The translations under genes and the position numbers were made by a program. 64,000 nucleotides of DNA from CAWJLS01 sp963843755 (GTDB lineage: Bacteria > Acidobacteriota > Thermoanaerobaculia > Multivoradales > DATKCC01). This document shows, piece by piece, positions 25,971-34,194 of this stretch. The notes under the pieces were generated by a model. It was not told the DNA's origin. It did not search any database and saw only the letters and a program-made list of their open reading frames with translations. The stretch lies in assembly GCA_963843755.1 (NCBI GenBank), contig CAWJLS010000012.1, forward strand, positions 124,001 to 188,000. Direction: 5' to 3'. How positions within the stretch are numbered: position 1 is the stretch's first letter; every line of letters starts with the position of its first letter.

Positions 25971-28900
25971 TCACGGTGCCGGCCGGTCGTCGAGGGCGCG
26001 CAGCAGCTCTTCGTACTGGAAGCTCTCCGCCAGTGCCCGGATCTGTTCCGCGGCCGGCCCGGAGTGCTCGGCGACCTGTCGGGCGATCCTGCCGATCGAC
26101 CGGGGGCGCGCCTGGACCGCCGCCTCGCGCAACTGGGCGATCAGCTCCTCGGGCACGGCGGCCAGCGCGGTCGCGAGAGCGGGCACGCCGACGGCGCTCC
26201 CGGGCGCGTCCCGGACCGGCGTGACGTCGCGACCGTCGACGGACGCGCCGGCGGCCTCGGTGGTCGCGGAGGACCCACCGGCGACCAGCTCCCCGGCGGC
26301 CTCCCGGGCCTCGAACCGGAAGGTGAATACGCTGCCTTCGCCGACCGTGCTGCGAACGGTGACGTCCCCGCTCATCAACCGGGCGAAGTTCCGGCTGATG
26401 GCAAGACCGAGCCCGGTTCCACCGCTACGCCGCCCGGTCTCCGACTGGTCGAACGGATCGAAGATCCGCTCGAACGCGTCGGCCGGGATGCCGCAGCCGG
26501 TGTCCTCGACCTCGACGGTCACCTCCAGCGATCCCTCGGACCGCGGACCGGAGGCGGCGCGGACCCGGACCCGTCCGCGGTCGGTGAACTTGATCGCGTT
26601 GCTGAGCAGGTTGATCACCACCTGGCGCACCTTGCCCCCGTCGGCCTCGACCGTCCGCACGAGGCCCGGGTCGATCGCCAGCACCAGCCACAGCCCCTTG
26701 TCGCGGGTCAGGCTACGGAACATCAGCACGATCTCCCGGAGCAGCGCATGGAGGTCGAACGGCTCGACCACCAGCGTGGTGCGCCCGGCCTCCATCTTCG
26801 ACATCTCGAGGACGTCGTTGATCAGCGCCAGCAGGTGGTTGCCGCTGCGCTGGACGATGTCGAGCTGACGCCGCTGCTCCGGCTCCAGCGAGGCGTCCCG
26901 TTGCAGCAACTGGGTGAAGCCGAGGATGGCGTTCATCGGCGTGCGGATCTCGTGGCTCATGTTGGCGAGGAACGCCTGGGCCTTCTTGCGCTGCTCGATC
27001 TCCTGCATGAGCACCCGGGTGCGCTCGCGGGCGCTGCGCAGGCGGACGCTGTAGGCGGAGACGATCCCGACCACCAGCAGCACCAGGGACAGGCCCGGGA
27101 CCCAACGGTGCTCCCACACCCGCGGCCGGACCTCGATCGCCAGGGTCGCCTCTTCGACAGAGGCCACGCCGCTGCCGCTCCGGCCACGCACCCGGAAGGT
27201 GTAGCTCCCCGGAGGCAGCTTGGTGTAGTACGCCGTCCGCCGGTGCCCGGCGTCGACCCAGTGGCTGTCGTAGCCGCCCAGCCGGTACGAGAAGCGCAAC
27301 CCTTTCGGGTTGGCGAAGCTCAGCCCGGTGTAGCGGATCTCGAGGTCGCGGTCGGTGCCGGGAAGCACCCGGAACGGGCCCTCTGCCGGCCGGACGAGGT
27401 GCTCTCCCCGGACGACCCCCTCGACCACCACCCGGGGCGGCACGTCGTCGTCGCTCACCTGGCCCGGCACCACGCCCCGCGGTCCGAAGATGGTGGGAAA
27501 CCACACCGTGCCGTCGGCGGCGATCGCGTAGGACGGCGAGAACCCACCGGCGCCCTCTCCGGTCTCGAAGAGCTTCCCGTCGATCCGGTCCGACCGCCCG
27601 GCCGCGAAGTCGCGAACCTGGCTCTCGGCGACGCGAAAGGCTCCCCGGTTGCCGTGCATCCAGAGCGTCCCGTCGGGGTCCTCGAGGATGCTGGAGACGA
27701 CGTTGTCGGGCAGGCCGTCGTCCTTCGTGAACGTCGAGAACGCGCCGCGTGACAAGAGTCCCAGACCGCCGCCGTAGGTCCCGATCCACAGGGCGCGGTC
27801 GTCGAAGTAGAGGGCCCGGATCTGCCCACGCGGCAGGCCGTCGCTGGTGGTGAAGACCGTCAGCTTGCCATCCTCCAGCCGCAGGAGGGCGGAGTCGGTG
27901 CCGGCCCATACCGTCCCGGGCGGCCCCTCGGTGAGAGCCAGGACGGCCCCGGGAGGGTAGTCCTCGCCCGGAAGCCAACGACGAATCTCCCCGTCGACCC
28001 CGAGACACGCCAGGCCGTTCGCCCCCCCAGCCCAGACCTCCCCGGACGACGCCACCAGCACCGCCCGCGGCCGGTCGCCGTCGAAGAGCGGGAACCGGCG
28101 CACCGTCTTCCGATCGGGCGCGAGCGCCGCCAGGCCGTCCTGGACTCCGGCCCACAGGGTGTCGTCCGGCCCATAGGTCAGCACCGACGGGTCCTCGAGC
28201 GGAGCCGCGAACCGCACGGGGTGCGGCTTCCCCGGCGCGATCGACCACAGGCCGCCGCCGAAGACACTGACCAGCACCCCCCCCTTCCGGTCCGCGGCGA
28301 GGCCGGTGACCGGGCCCGCGGGAAGGCCCGCGGGCACAACGACGGGCGACCGGTGAAGCCGCACCAACCCGTCGACGTCGGTTCCGATCCACAGATCGTT
28401 CTCGACGTCCTCGAAGATCGCCCGGACACCGCCCGACGCCACGTGCAACGCGGCCGGATCGATCGAGCCCTGGTCCGTCGGCGCGGGCGCGCTCCAGAGG
28501 TCCCGGGTCGCGAGCCAGAGCCGGTCGTGGCGGTCGAAGTAGAGCGGCCGAAGAGGGCCTGGGCTCGGCAGGCACGTGACCTCGGCCGGGACCTGGCCGT
28601 CGATCCGGTAGAGGCAACCTTCCTCGCTCCCCAGCCAGATCGAGCCCCACCGGTCCTCACCGATCGACCAGGCGGGGTCGCCTTCCGGCATCCTCCCCAC
28701 GAGGCGGATCTGTCCGTCGCCGGCCCGGAGATCGCCCTCGACCAGGGCCCCGGTCGGCGACACCGCGATCAGCGATCCGCCGGCGGTCACGTGGACGGCG
28801 ACGAAGCTCGTCCCCGGGGCCAGGCCGGCCACGTCCACCGGCTTCGGCCCCCTGCCGCGATCGACGAACAGCCCGTCGTCGGCCGCGATCCAGAGGTCGT

Positions 28901-29390
28901 CGTCCGGCCCTTCCGCGAAGCCCCAGACCGCCTGTCCGATCGGGCTGTCGACGGACTCGAACACCCCGTCGCGGAAGCGGGCGAGCCCGGGCTGGCCGCC
29001 GATCCAGAGCGTTCCGTCGCGGCCTTCGAACAGCGACAGAATCCGGTCGGTCGGCAGTCCGGGAGAGTTGGCGATGTTGAACACCTCGAACCGGATGCCG
29101 TCGAACCGCGACAGGCCACCGAACGTCCCGATCCAGAGGAACCCGTCCCGTGTTTGGACGATGCTCGTGACCGAGACCTGCGGCAGCCCGTCGTCGGTGA
29201 TCCAACGGCGGACCGAGAGGTCGGGGAGCCGCGGCGCGCCGCGCGCCGGGGCGCCCAGGGCCGGCAGGAGGGTCAACAGGAGGGCCACCGCCGGGAGAGA
29301 CCGGGCACCGCACCGCACGGCCGCCGCCGCGCCGCCGGCAGAGCCCCGCCCGCCGCCCGCTCCCTCGGCGGCCAGCGGTCCACGCCTCAT
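25971..29390 (-). CDS. Two-component regulator propeller-domain histidine kinase
   Basis: The 1139-residue protein begins with a signal-like hydrophobic stretch (about 28-50). It then has a periplasmic seven-bladed-type propeller built of repeats such as RDGFLWIGTFGGLSRFDG, and a Y_Y_Y domain (about 690-755, with FSYRLGGYDSHWVDAG). One transmembrane helix (about 763-782) leads to a HisKA domain with His813 (SHEIRTP) and a HATPase domain with DTGCGIP and GTGLGLAIS. There is no receiver. The last 70 residues form a helical tail of a type usually seen after receivers in hybrid kinases. Such proteins often sense carbohydrates or other extracellular ligands. Its start overlaps the stop of the upstream REC-kinase gene (ATGA), so the two are coupled. 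Confidence 0.95.
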   Translation of the reverse strand: MRRGPLAAEGAGGGRGSAGGAAAAVRCGARSLPAVALLLTLLPALGAPARGAPRLPDLSVRRWITDDGLPQVSVTSIVQTRDGFLWIGTFGGLSRFDGIRFEVFNIANSPGLPTDRILSLFEGRDGTLWIGGQPGLARFRDGVFESVDSPIGQAVWGFAEGPDDDLWIAADDGLFVDRGRGPKPVDVAGLAPGTSFVAVHVTAGGSLIAVSPTGALVEGDLRAGDGQIRLVGRMPEGDPAWSIGEDRWGSIWLGSEEGCLYRIDGQVPAEVTCLPSPGPLRPLYFDRHDRLWLATRDLWSAPAPTDQGSIDPAALHVASGGVRAIFEDVENDLWIGTDVDGLVRLHRSPVVVPAGLPAGPVTGLAADRKGGVLVSVFGGGLWSIAPGKPHPVRFAAPLEDPSVLTYGPDDTLWAGVQDGLAALAPDRKTVRRFPLFDGDRPRAVLVASSGEVWAGGANGLACLGVDGEIRRWLPGEDYPPGAVLALTEGPPGTVWAGTDSALLRLEDGKLTVFTTSDGLPRGQIRALYFDDRALWIGTYGGGLGLLSRGAFSTFTKDDGLPDNVVSSILEDPDGTLWMHGNRGAFRVAESQVRDFAAGRSDRIDGKLFETGEGAGGFSPSYAIAADGTVWFPTIFGPRGVVPGQVSDDDVPPRVVVEGVVRGEHLVRPAEGPFRVLPGTDRDLEIRYTGLSFANPKGLRFSYRLGGYDSHWVDAGHRRTAYYTKLPPGSYTFRVRGRSGSGVASVEEATLAIEVRPRVWEHRWVPGLSLVLLVVGIVSAYSVRLRSARERTRVLMQEIEQRKKAQAFLANMSHEIRTPMNAILGFTQLLQRDASLEPEQRRQLDIVQRSGNHLLALINDVLEMSKMEAGRTTLVVEPFDLHALLREIVLMFRSLTRDKGLWLVLAIDPGLVRTVEADGGKVRQVVINLLSNAIKFTDRGRVRVRAASGPRSEGSLEVTVEVEDTGCGIPADAFERIFDPFDQSETGRRSGGTGLGLAISRNFARLMSGDVTVRSTVGEGSVFTFRFEAREAAGELVAGGSSATTEAAGASVDGRDVTPVRDAPGSAVGVPALATALAAVPEELIAQLREAAVQARPRSIGRIARQVAEHSGPAAEQIRALAESFQYEELLRALDDRPAP

Positions 29391-30520
29391 GACGGCAGCT
29401 CGAACCAGAACGTGCTCCCTCCGTTCTCTCCCGAGTCGACGCCGATCGTCCCGCCGTGCGCCTCGACGGCGAGCTTGCAGTAGGCCAGCCCCAGGCCGAC
29501 GGAATGGTAGGTGTGTTCGGCACGGGCCCGCACCGTCCCGAAGACCTCGAAGATCTCCTCCCGGGCCTCGGCCGGGATGCCCGGTCCCTCGTCGCGGACC
29601 ATCGCCCGGACCCGGCCGTTCCCCGAGGTCAGAACGATCTCCACCCGGCCCTCCCGCGGCGTGTGCCTGATGCCGTTGCCGACCAGGTTTTCGAACACCC
29701 GCTGCATGAGGGCGGCGTCACAGTCGACCTCGACCGGACCGCCCGCCTCGAGGTCGATCCGCCGCCCCGGCGTCACCCGGGTGAGGCTCTCGCGCACGCC
29801 GGACGCGATCTGCACCAGGTCGCACCGGGTCCGCTCGATCGGCATCTTGCGGTCCTCGAGCCGGCGGACGTCGAGCAGGTCCCGGACACGGAGGGTGATC
29901 TCCCGGGCGCTGTGCTGCACCGCGCGCAGCTCCTCCTTGACCTTCTCGCTCAACGGCCCCATGGCGCCGACCAGCAGCAGGTCGAGCGTTCCGGTCACCA
30001 CCGCCAGCGGCGACCGGATGTCGTGAGCCACCATGTGGACGAGGTTGTCCCGCATCTCCTCCAGGCCGCGCAGCCGCTCGTAGCTCTGTGCCAGCTCGGT
30101 GCGGGCGCGGCGCAGGGAGAGGTGGGTCTGCACCCGCGCCAGCACCTCTTCGACCTGGAACGGCTTGGTGATGTAGTCGACCCCGCCGGCCTCGAACCCG
30201 CGCACCTTGTCCGAGGAGCTCGAGAGGGCGCTCAGGAAGAGCACGGGGATGTCGCGCATCTCGTCGCGGCGCTTGAGGCGGCGGCAGACCTCGAAGCCGT
30301 CCATCTCGGGCATGTTGATGTCGAGCAGGACGAGGTCGGCGGGCGCGTTCTCGACCGCCTGGAGTGCCTGGCGCCCGCTGGTGGCCGGGCGCGCCTCGTA
30401 GCCGTTCCTCTCCAGCATGTTGACGAGCAGACGGAGGTTCTCGATCGTGTCGTCCACGATCAGAATGCTGGCGCGGTCGGCATCGCCGCGCTGCGCGGCG
30501 TCGCTACGTCGATGGGGCAT
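29387..30520 (-). CDS. Receiver-histidine kinase protein
   Basis: The ATG at 30520 follows GAGGAGG and precedes the receiver domain, so the upstream extension to 30874 is rejected (377 residues). The N-terminal receiver has phosphoacceptor Asp67 (LLDINMPEMDG) and Lys119. A coiled coil leads to a HisKA domain with His166 (AHDIRSPLAVV), and a HATPase domain has DEGPGIP and GLGLAYCK motifs. With no transmembrane segment it is cytoplasmic. The REC-kinase order suggests a relay step that takes phosphate from another kinase, most simply the coupled propeller kinase; that pairing is inference. A 16-bp palindrome in the divergent promoter region may regulate it. Confidence 0.93.
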   Translation of the reverse strand: MPHRRSDAAQRGDADRASILIVDDTIENLRLLVNMLERNGYEARPATSGRQALQAVENAPADLVLLDINMPEMDGFEVCRRLKRRDEMRDIPVLFLSALSSSSDKVRGFEAGGVDYITKPFQVEEVLARVQTHLSLRRARTELAQSYERLRGLEEMRDNLVHMVAHDIRSPLAVVTGTLDLLLVGAMGPLSEKVKEELRAVQHSAREITLRVRDLLDVRRLEDRKMPIERTRCDLVQIASGVRESLTRVTPGRRIDLEAGGPVEVDCDAALMQRVFENLVGNGIRHTPREGRVEIVLTSGNGRVRAMVRDEGPGIPAEAREEIFEVFGTVRARAEHTYHSVGLGLAYCKLAVEAHGGTIGVDSGENGGSTFWFELPS

Positions 30521-30567
30521 CAGCCTCCTCACCTCGTCTGTCAAGAGCCCGAGTCCCCCAGGATATC

Positions 30568-30598
30568 GCCCATCGTCTATGGGCGGTTGATCAACCGC
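30568..30598. promoter_or_regulatory. Inverted repeats in divergent promoter region
   Basis: GCGGTTGATCAACCGC (30583-30598) is a perfect 16-bp palindrome. Overlapping its left edge is a small hairpin GCCCAT (30568-30573) / ATGGGC (30579-30584). The site lies between the divergent REC-kinase gene (start 30520) and the permease gene (start 30726) and could be an operator serving either. Confidence 0.5.
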
Positions 30599-30725
30599 TC
30601 CCGACGCGCCCGCACCACGTCCACCGGGGGGCCGCGACCCGGGGTGGCGGGTGCCGGCGTATGATCGGCCGGTCGCCCCGAACCGGACCCCCTGCAACCG
30701 GCGACCCGAACCCGGAAAGGAGCCC

Positions 30726-32162
30726 ATGTCCGGCCGAACCGCCGCTCCGGAGACCGTTGCGCACCCTGACCCCGAGCCCGCCTCGCTCCCTCGGCGAGCG
30801 GGCCGCAAGGTCGGCCTGTTCGACGCCACCATGCTGGTCATGGGCGGCATCGTCGGAGCCGGCATCTTCATCAACCCGTACGTCGTCGCGCGGGAGGTCT
30901 CGCGGCCGGGCTGGATCCTCGGCGCCTGGGCCCTCGGCGGGGCGATCGCCCTGCTGGGCGCGTTCGTCTACGCCGAGCTGGCGGCGCGCATGCCGGAGGC
31001 CGGCGGTCAGTACGCCTACCTGCGAGAGGCGTACCATCCGGGCCTCGCCTTCCTCTACGGCTGGGTGCTGCTGCTGGTGATCCAGACCGGCGGCATGGCC
31101 GCCGTGGCGGTCACCTTCGCCGCCTACTTCCTGGAGCTCACCGGCCTCGAGGTCTCGGCCGCCGCCCTGGCGGCGGTGGCGCTGGGCGGCCTGGCAGTGG
31201 TCAACTGCCTCGGAGTACGCGCCGGCACCACCGTCCAGAGCGCCCTCATGGTGCTCAAGATCGTCGCGATCCTCGGGCTGGTGGCCGGCGGCGCCCTGTT
31301 CTCCGCCGGAGTCGTCGGTGGCGGCGGCGGCGCGGGCACGACCGCGGTGGCCGCCGCGGCGGCCGATGCCGCCCACGGGGCGTCCGGGGCGGCGGGCCTC
31401 GGTCTGCTCTTCGCCGTCGGCGCGGCCATGGTGCCGGTGCTGTTCGCCTACGGCGGCTGGCAGACCGTCAACTTCATCGCCGAGGAGGTGCGCGAGCCGC
31501 GCCGCAACCTGCCGCGTGCCCTGGTCCTCGGCGTTGCCGGCGTGGTGGTCCTCTACCTGGCGGTCAACTGGGTCTGCGTCGCCGTCCTCGGGCCGGCGGG
31601 GCTGGCCGCCTCGACCACCCCGGCCTCGGCGGTCATGGAGCGCGCCCTCGGGACGGCCGGCGGGCGCTGGATCGCCGTCGGCATCGCCATCTCCACCCTC
31701 GGCTTCCTGAGCCAGTCGATCCTCACCGCGCCGCGGGTCTACTACGCCATGGGCCGCGACGGGCTGTTCTTCCGTGCCGTCGGCCGGCTCGACCGGCGCC
31801 ACGGCGTGCCGGTGGCGGCGATCCTGCTCCAGGCGGCGATGGCGATCGTGATCGCGCTCTCCGGCCGCTACGACCAGATCCTGTCCTACGTCGTCTCCAT
31901 GGACTTCCTGTTCTTCGGCCTGACCGCCACCTGCCTGTTCGTCTTCCGGCGCCGCGAGGCGTCTCTCCCGGCGGACGGAGCGGCCCGCGGTGCGCGGGTG
32001 CCGGGCCACCCGTGGACGACTCTGCTGTTCGTCGTCGCCTGCTGGCTGGTGGTCGGCGCCACCTTCGTCCGCTACCCGACGAACTCGTTGATCGGCCTCG
32101 GCATCCTGCTCGCCGGGGTGCCGGTCTACCTCGCCTGGCGGCGGACCGGGGGTGCGCGATGA
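30726..32162 (+). CDS. APC family amino acid permease
   Basis: The ATG at 30726 follows GGAAAGGAG (478 residues). About twelve transmembrane helices are visible, starting with the family signature TMLVMGGIVGAGIFINPYVV. Later landmarks are ARMPEAGGQYAYLREAYHP and FAYGGWQTVNFIAEEVREP, as in the LAT/APC group of amino acid exchangers and transporters. It acts in the inner membrane. The gene overlaps the downstream aminotransferase by four bases, so import and transamination of an amino acid are probably linked; the amino acid is unknown. Confidence 0.93.
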   Translation: MSGRTAAPETVAHPDPEPASLPRRAGRKVGLFDATMLVMGGIVGAGIFINPYVVAREVSRPGWILGAWALGGAIALLGAFVYAELAARMPEAGGQYAYLREAYHPGLAFLYGWVLLLVIQTGGMAAVAVTFAAYFLELTGLEVSAAALAAVALGGLAVVNCLGVRAGTTVQSALMVLKIVAILGLVAGGALFSAGVVGGGGGAGTTAVAAAAADAAHGASGAAGLGLLFAVGAAMVPVLFAYGGWQTVNFIAEEVREPRRNLPRALVLGVAGVVVLYLAVNWVCVAVLGPAGLAASTTPASAVMERALGTAGGRWIAVGIAISTLGFLSQSILTAPRVYYAMGRDGLFFRAVGRLDRRHGVPVAAILLQAAMAIVIALSGRYDQILSYVVSMDFLFFGLTATCLFVFRRREASLPADGAARGARVPGHPWTTLLFVVACWLVVGATFVRYPTNSLIGLGILLAGVPVYLAWRRTGGAR

Positions 32163-33298
32163 CCGAGGTGGCGACAGCGCGGCGCGAGAGCCGATCGCCC
32201 TACATGGAATGGGCGAAGCTTCACGCCCACGCCCGCTACGACCTGGCGGCGAGCGGCGTCGGCAGCCTGCCGCTCGCCGAGCTGCCGGTGCCGGCCGAGG
32301 AGGTGCTGGCGGCGCTCGAGATCACCGGCGCGCCCGGCTACGGCTACCCGCCGCTCATCGAGCGGCTGGCCGAGCGGGCCGGCGTGGGGACCGAACGGGT
32401 CGTCTGCGCCACCGGCACCTCCATGGCCAACCACCTGGCGCTGGCCGCGGTGCTGGACCCGGGCGACGAGGTGCTGATCGAGCAGCCGAGCTACGAGCTG
32501 CTGGTCTCGGCCGCCCGCTACCTCGGCGCCGAGGTGCGGCGCTTCCCGCGGCGGTTCGAGGACGGCTGGGCGGTCGACCCGGACGCGGTCGCACGGGCGA
32601 CCAGGCCGCGCACCCGGCTGATCGTGGTCACCAACCTGCACAACCCGACCGGGGTGCGGACGCCGGACCGCGTGCTGGCGGAGCTGGCCGCCGTAGCCGC
32701 GCGCCACGGCGCCCGGCTGCTGGTCGACGAGGTCTACCTCGAGGCCTGCTTCGACGCGCCGGCACGCTCCGCCGTCCACCTGGGTGAGAACGTCCTCACC
32801 ACCTCCAGCCTGACCAAGGTGTACGGGCTCTCCGGGGTGCGCTGCGGCTGGGTGGTGGCGCCGCCGGACCTGGCCGCGCGCATGCGCCACCTGGACGACC
32901 TCTACGGCGCCAGCGCCGCTCACCCGGCCGAGCGCCTGAGCGTCCTCGCCCTCGACCACCTCGCCCCGATCGCCGAGCGCGCCCGCCGCCGCCTCGCCGA
33001 GAACCAGGCCCTCGTCCACCGGTTCCTGGACAGCCGGAGCGATCTCGAGGCGGTCCGGCCGGACCACGGCACGGTCCTCTTCCCCCGACTTGGCCCCGGG
33101 CTCCTCGACACCCCGGGGCGGGGCGGAGTCGAAGACCTGTGCCGCATCCTGCGGGAGCGCTACGAGACGAGCGTCGTCCCCGGCCGGTTCTTCGACGAGC
33201 CGCGGCACGTCCGCCTCGGCATCGGCGCCGAGACGGAGGTGGTGGACGAAGGGCTCCGGCGCCTCGGGCTGGCCCTCGACGACCTCACGTCAGGTTGA
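32159..33298 (+). CDS. Class I/II PLP-dependent aminotransferase
   Basis: The real start is the ATG at 32159, overlapping the permease stop (ATGA); the longer frame from 32012 runs inside the permease gene. The 379-residue protein is fold type I, with CATGTSMANHLAL (cofactor phosphate region), Asn162 in LHNPTG, Asp190 and Tyr193 in VDEVYL, and the Schiff-base Lys220 in SSLTKVYGLSGVRCGW. It probably deaminates an amino acid brought in by the coupled permease. The N-terminal SPYMEWAKLHAHARYDLAAS is seen in a subgroup of uncharacterised aminotransferases. Its 3' end overlaps the convergent short VOC gene by 14 bp. Confidence 0.92.
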   Translation: MTEVATARRESRSPYMEWAKLHAHARYDLAASGVGSLPLAELPVPAEEVLAALEITGAPGYGYPPLIERLAERAGVGTERVVCATGTSMANHLALAAVLDPGDEVLIEQPSYELLVSAARYLGAEVRRFPRRFEDGWAVDPDAVARATRPRTRLIVVTNLHNPTGVRTPDRVLAELAAVAARHGARLLVDEVYLEACFDAPARSAVHLGENVLTTSSLTKVYGLSGVRCGWVVAPPDLAARMRHLDDLYGASAAHPAERLSVLALDHLAPIAERARRRLAENQALVHRFLDSRSDLEAVRPDHGTVLFPRLGPGLLDTPGRGGVEDLCRILRERYETSVVPGRFFDEPRHVRLGIGAETEVVDEGLRRLGLALDDLTSG

Positions 33299-33476
33299 GC
33301 TGCCAGGACACGCCGAAGCGGTCGCCGCACCAGCCGAAGCGGCTGCTGAAACCGTAGCCGGCGATCGGCATGTAGACCTTGCCGCCCCCGGAGAGCGCCG
33401 CGAAGGCCGAGTAGAGCTCGAGGGCCGCGGACGCGTCCCCGGTGAACATGAGGTGAGTCGAAGCGTGGCGTGCCAT
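33285..33476 (-). pseudogene. VOC/PhnB-type domain protein, internally deleted
   Basis: The 63-residue frame joins the start of a VOC (PhnB-like) protein (MARHASTHLMFTGDASAALE) directly to its end (GGKVYMPIAGYGFSSRFGWC, then DRFGVSWQLNL). Normal members are about 120-150 residues. The middle, including the second beta-alpha-beta unit and the central metal or substrate ligands, is missing around residue 25. The reading frame is intact and a moderate ribosome-binding region precedes it, so a small protein could still be made, but not a functional VOC fold on its own. The gene is followed 3' by the aminotransferase (convergent) and preceded by a DoxX gene. Confidence 0.8.
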
Positions 33477-33499
33477 GGGAGTCGCCCTTGGTCCGCGTC

Positions 33500-33880
33500 C
33501 TATCCGCGGCCGGACCGCCAGCGGCCCCGGGCAACGATCACCGTCAGCACGAGAACGACGAACGGGAACACCGCCTGGGCGACGCCCTGGGTCATGACCG
33601 TGACGACCACCGCGCCGACCATGATGATCGCCAGCCCCGCCGCCGCGAGCGCCGTCAGGCCTTCGCGGATCCTGAGCAGGCCCGGGAGCACCAGGCCCAG
33701 GCCGCCCGCCAGCTCGAGCGCACCGATCACCTTGAGGAAGAGCGCCGGCAGCGGAGACACCGCCTGCAGACTGGCCATCGGCATCACCAGCTTCGTCACA
33801 CCGGCGAACAGGAACAGGGCGGCCAGCAGCCCCTGGAGAACCCAGAGCGTCACGTGCGCCCGCTTGGTCGTGGATGCCAT
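33500..33880 (-). CDS. DoxX family membrane protein
   Basis: The ATG at 33880 follows AAGGAGAGGA and begins the first membrane region; an upstream extension to 33961 is rejected. The 126-residue product has four transmembrane helices with the DoxX-like phrases LLAALFLFAGVTKLVMP and KVIGALELAGGLGLVLPGLL. Family members sit in the inner membrane and are linked to thiol or quinone redox. The short VOC remnant follows 23 nt downstream, and DoxX and VOC genes are often neighbours. Confidence 0.9.
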   Translation of the reverse strand: MASTTKRAHVTLWVLQGLLAALFLFAGVTKLVMPMASLQAVSPLPALFLKVIGALELAGGLGLVLPGLLRIREGLTALAAAGLAIIMVGAVVVTVMTQGVAQAVFPFVVLVLTVIVARGRWRSGRG

Positions 33881-34194
33881 CGTGTCCTCTCCTTCCGTCG
33901 CGGAGGCCGGTCCGGTCCGGTCTCCGACACCTGGTCGAACGGGCCGCGCCGCAATCGACACGCCGTCAACAGGACCTCCTTCGACGCTCGTTCGAAGGCG
34001 AGGCGAGCGGCGCGACCGACCTGAAGGGGGACCGGCCAGGCGCGGTGGAGCATATCGAGGAATGCTTCAGGCGCCGATCATGATCTCGGCCCGGGGCGGG
34101 GCCTCGACCGACCGGCTGGTGCGCGACGCCGGCACGGTGCCGCGCGCGCGGCGCGGGACGCCGCGGCGAATCGGGTAAGCTCGCCCCGCCTTCC
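33881..34194. other. Divergent intergenic region, no supported gene
   Basis: About 314 bp lie between the DoxX gene (minus) and the glycosyltransferase gene (plus). No reading frame has a ribosome-binding site or family character, and I could not define a promoter. Confidence 0.5.
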
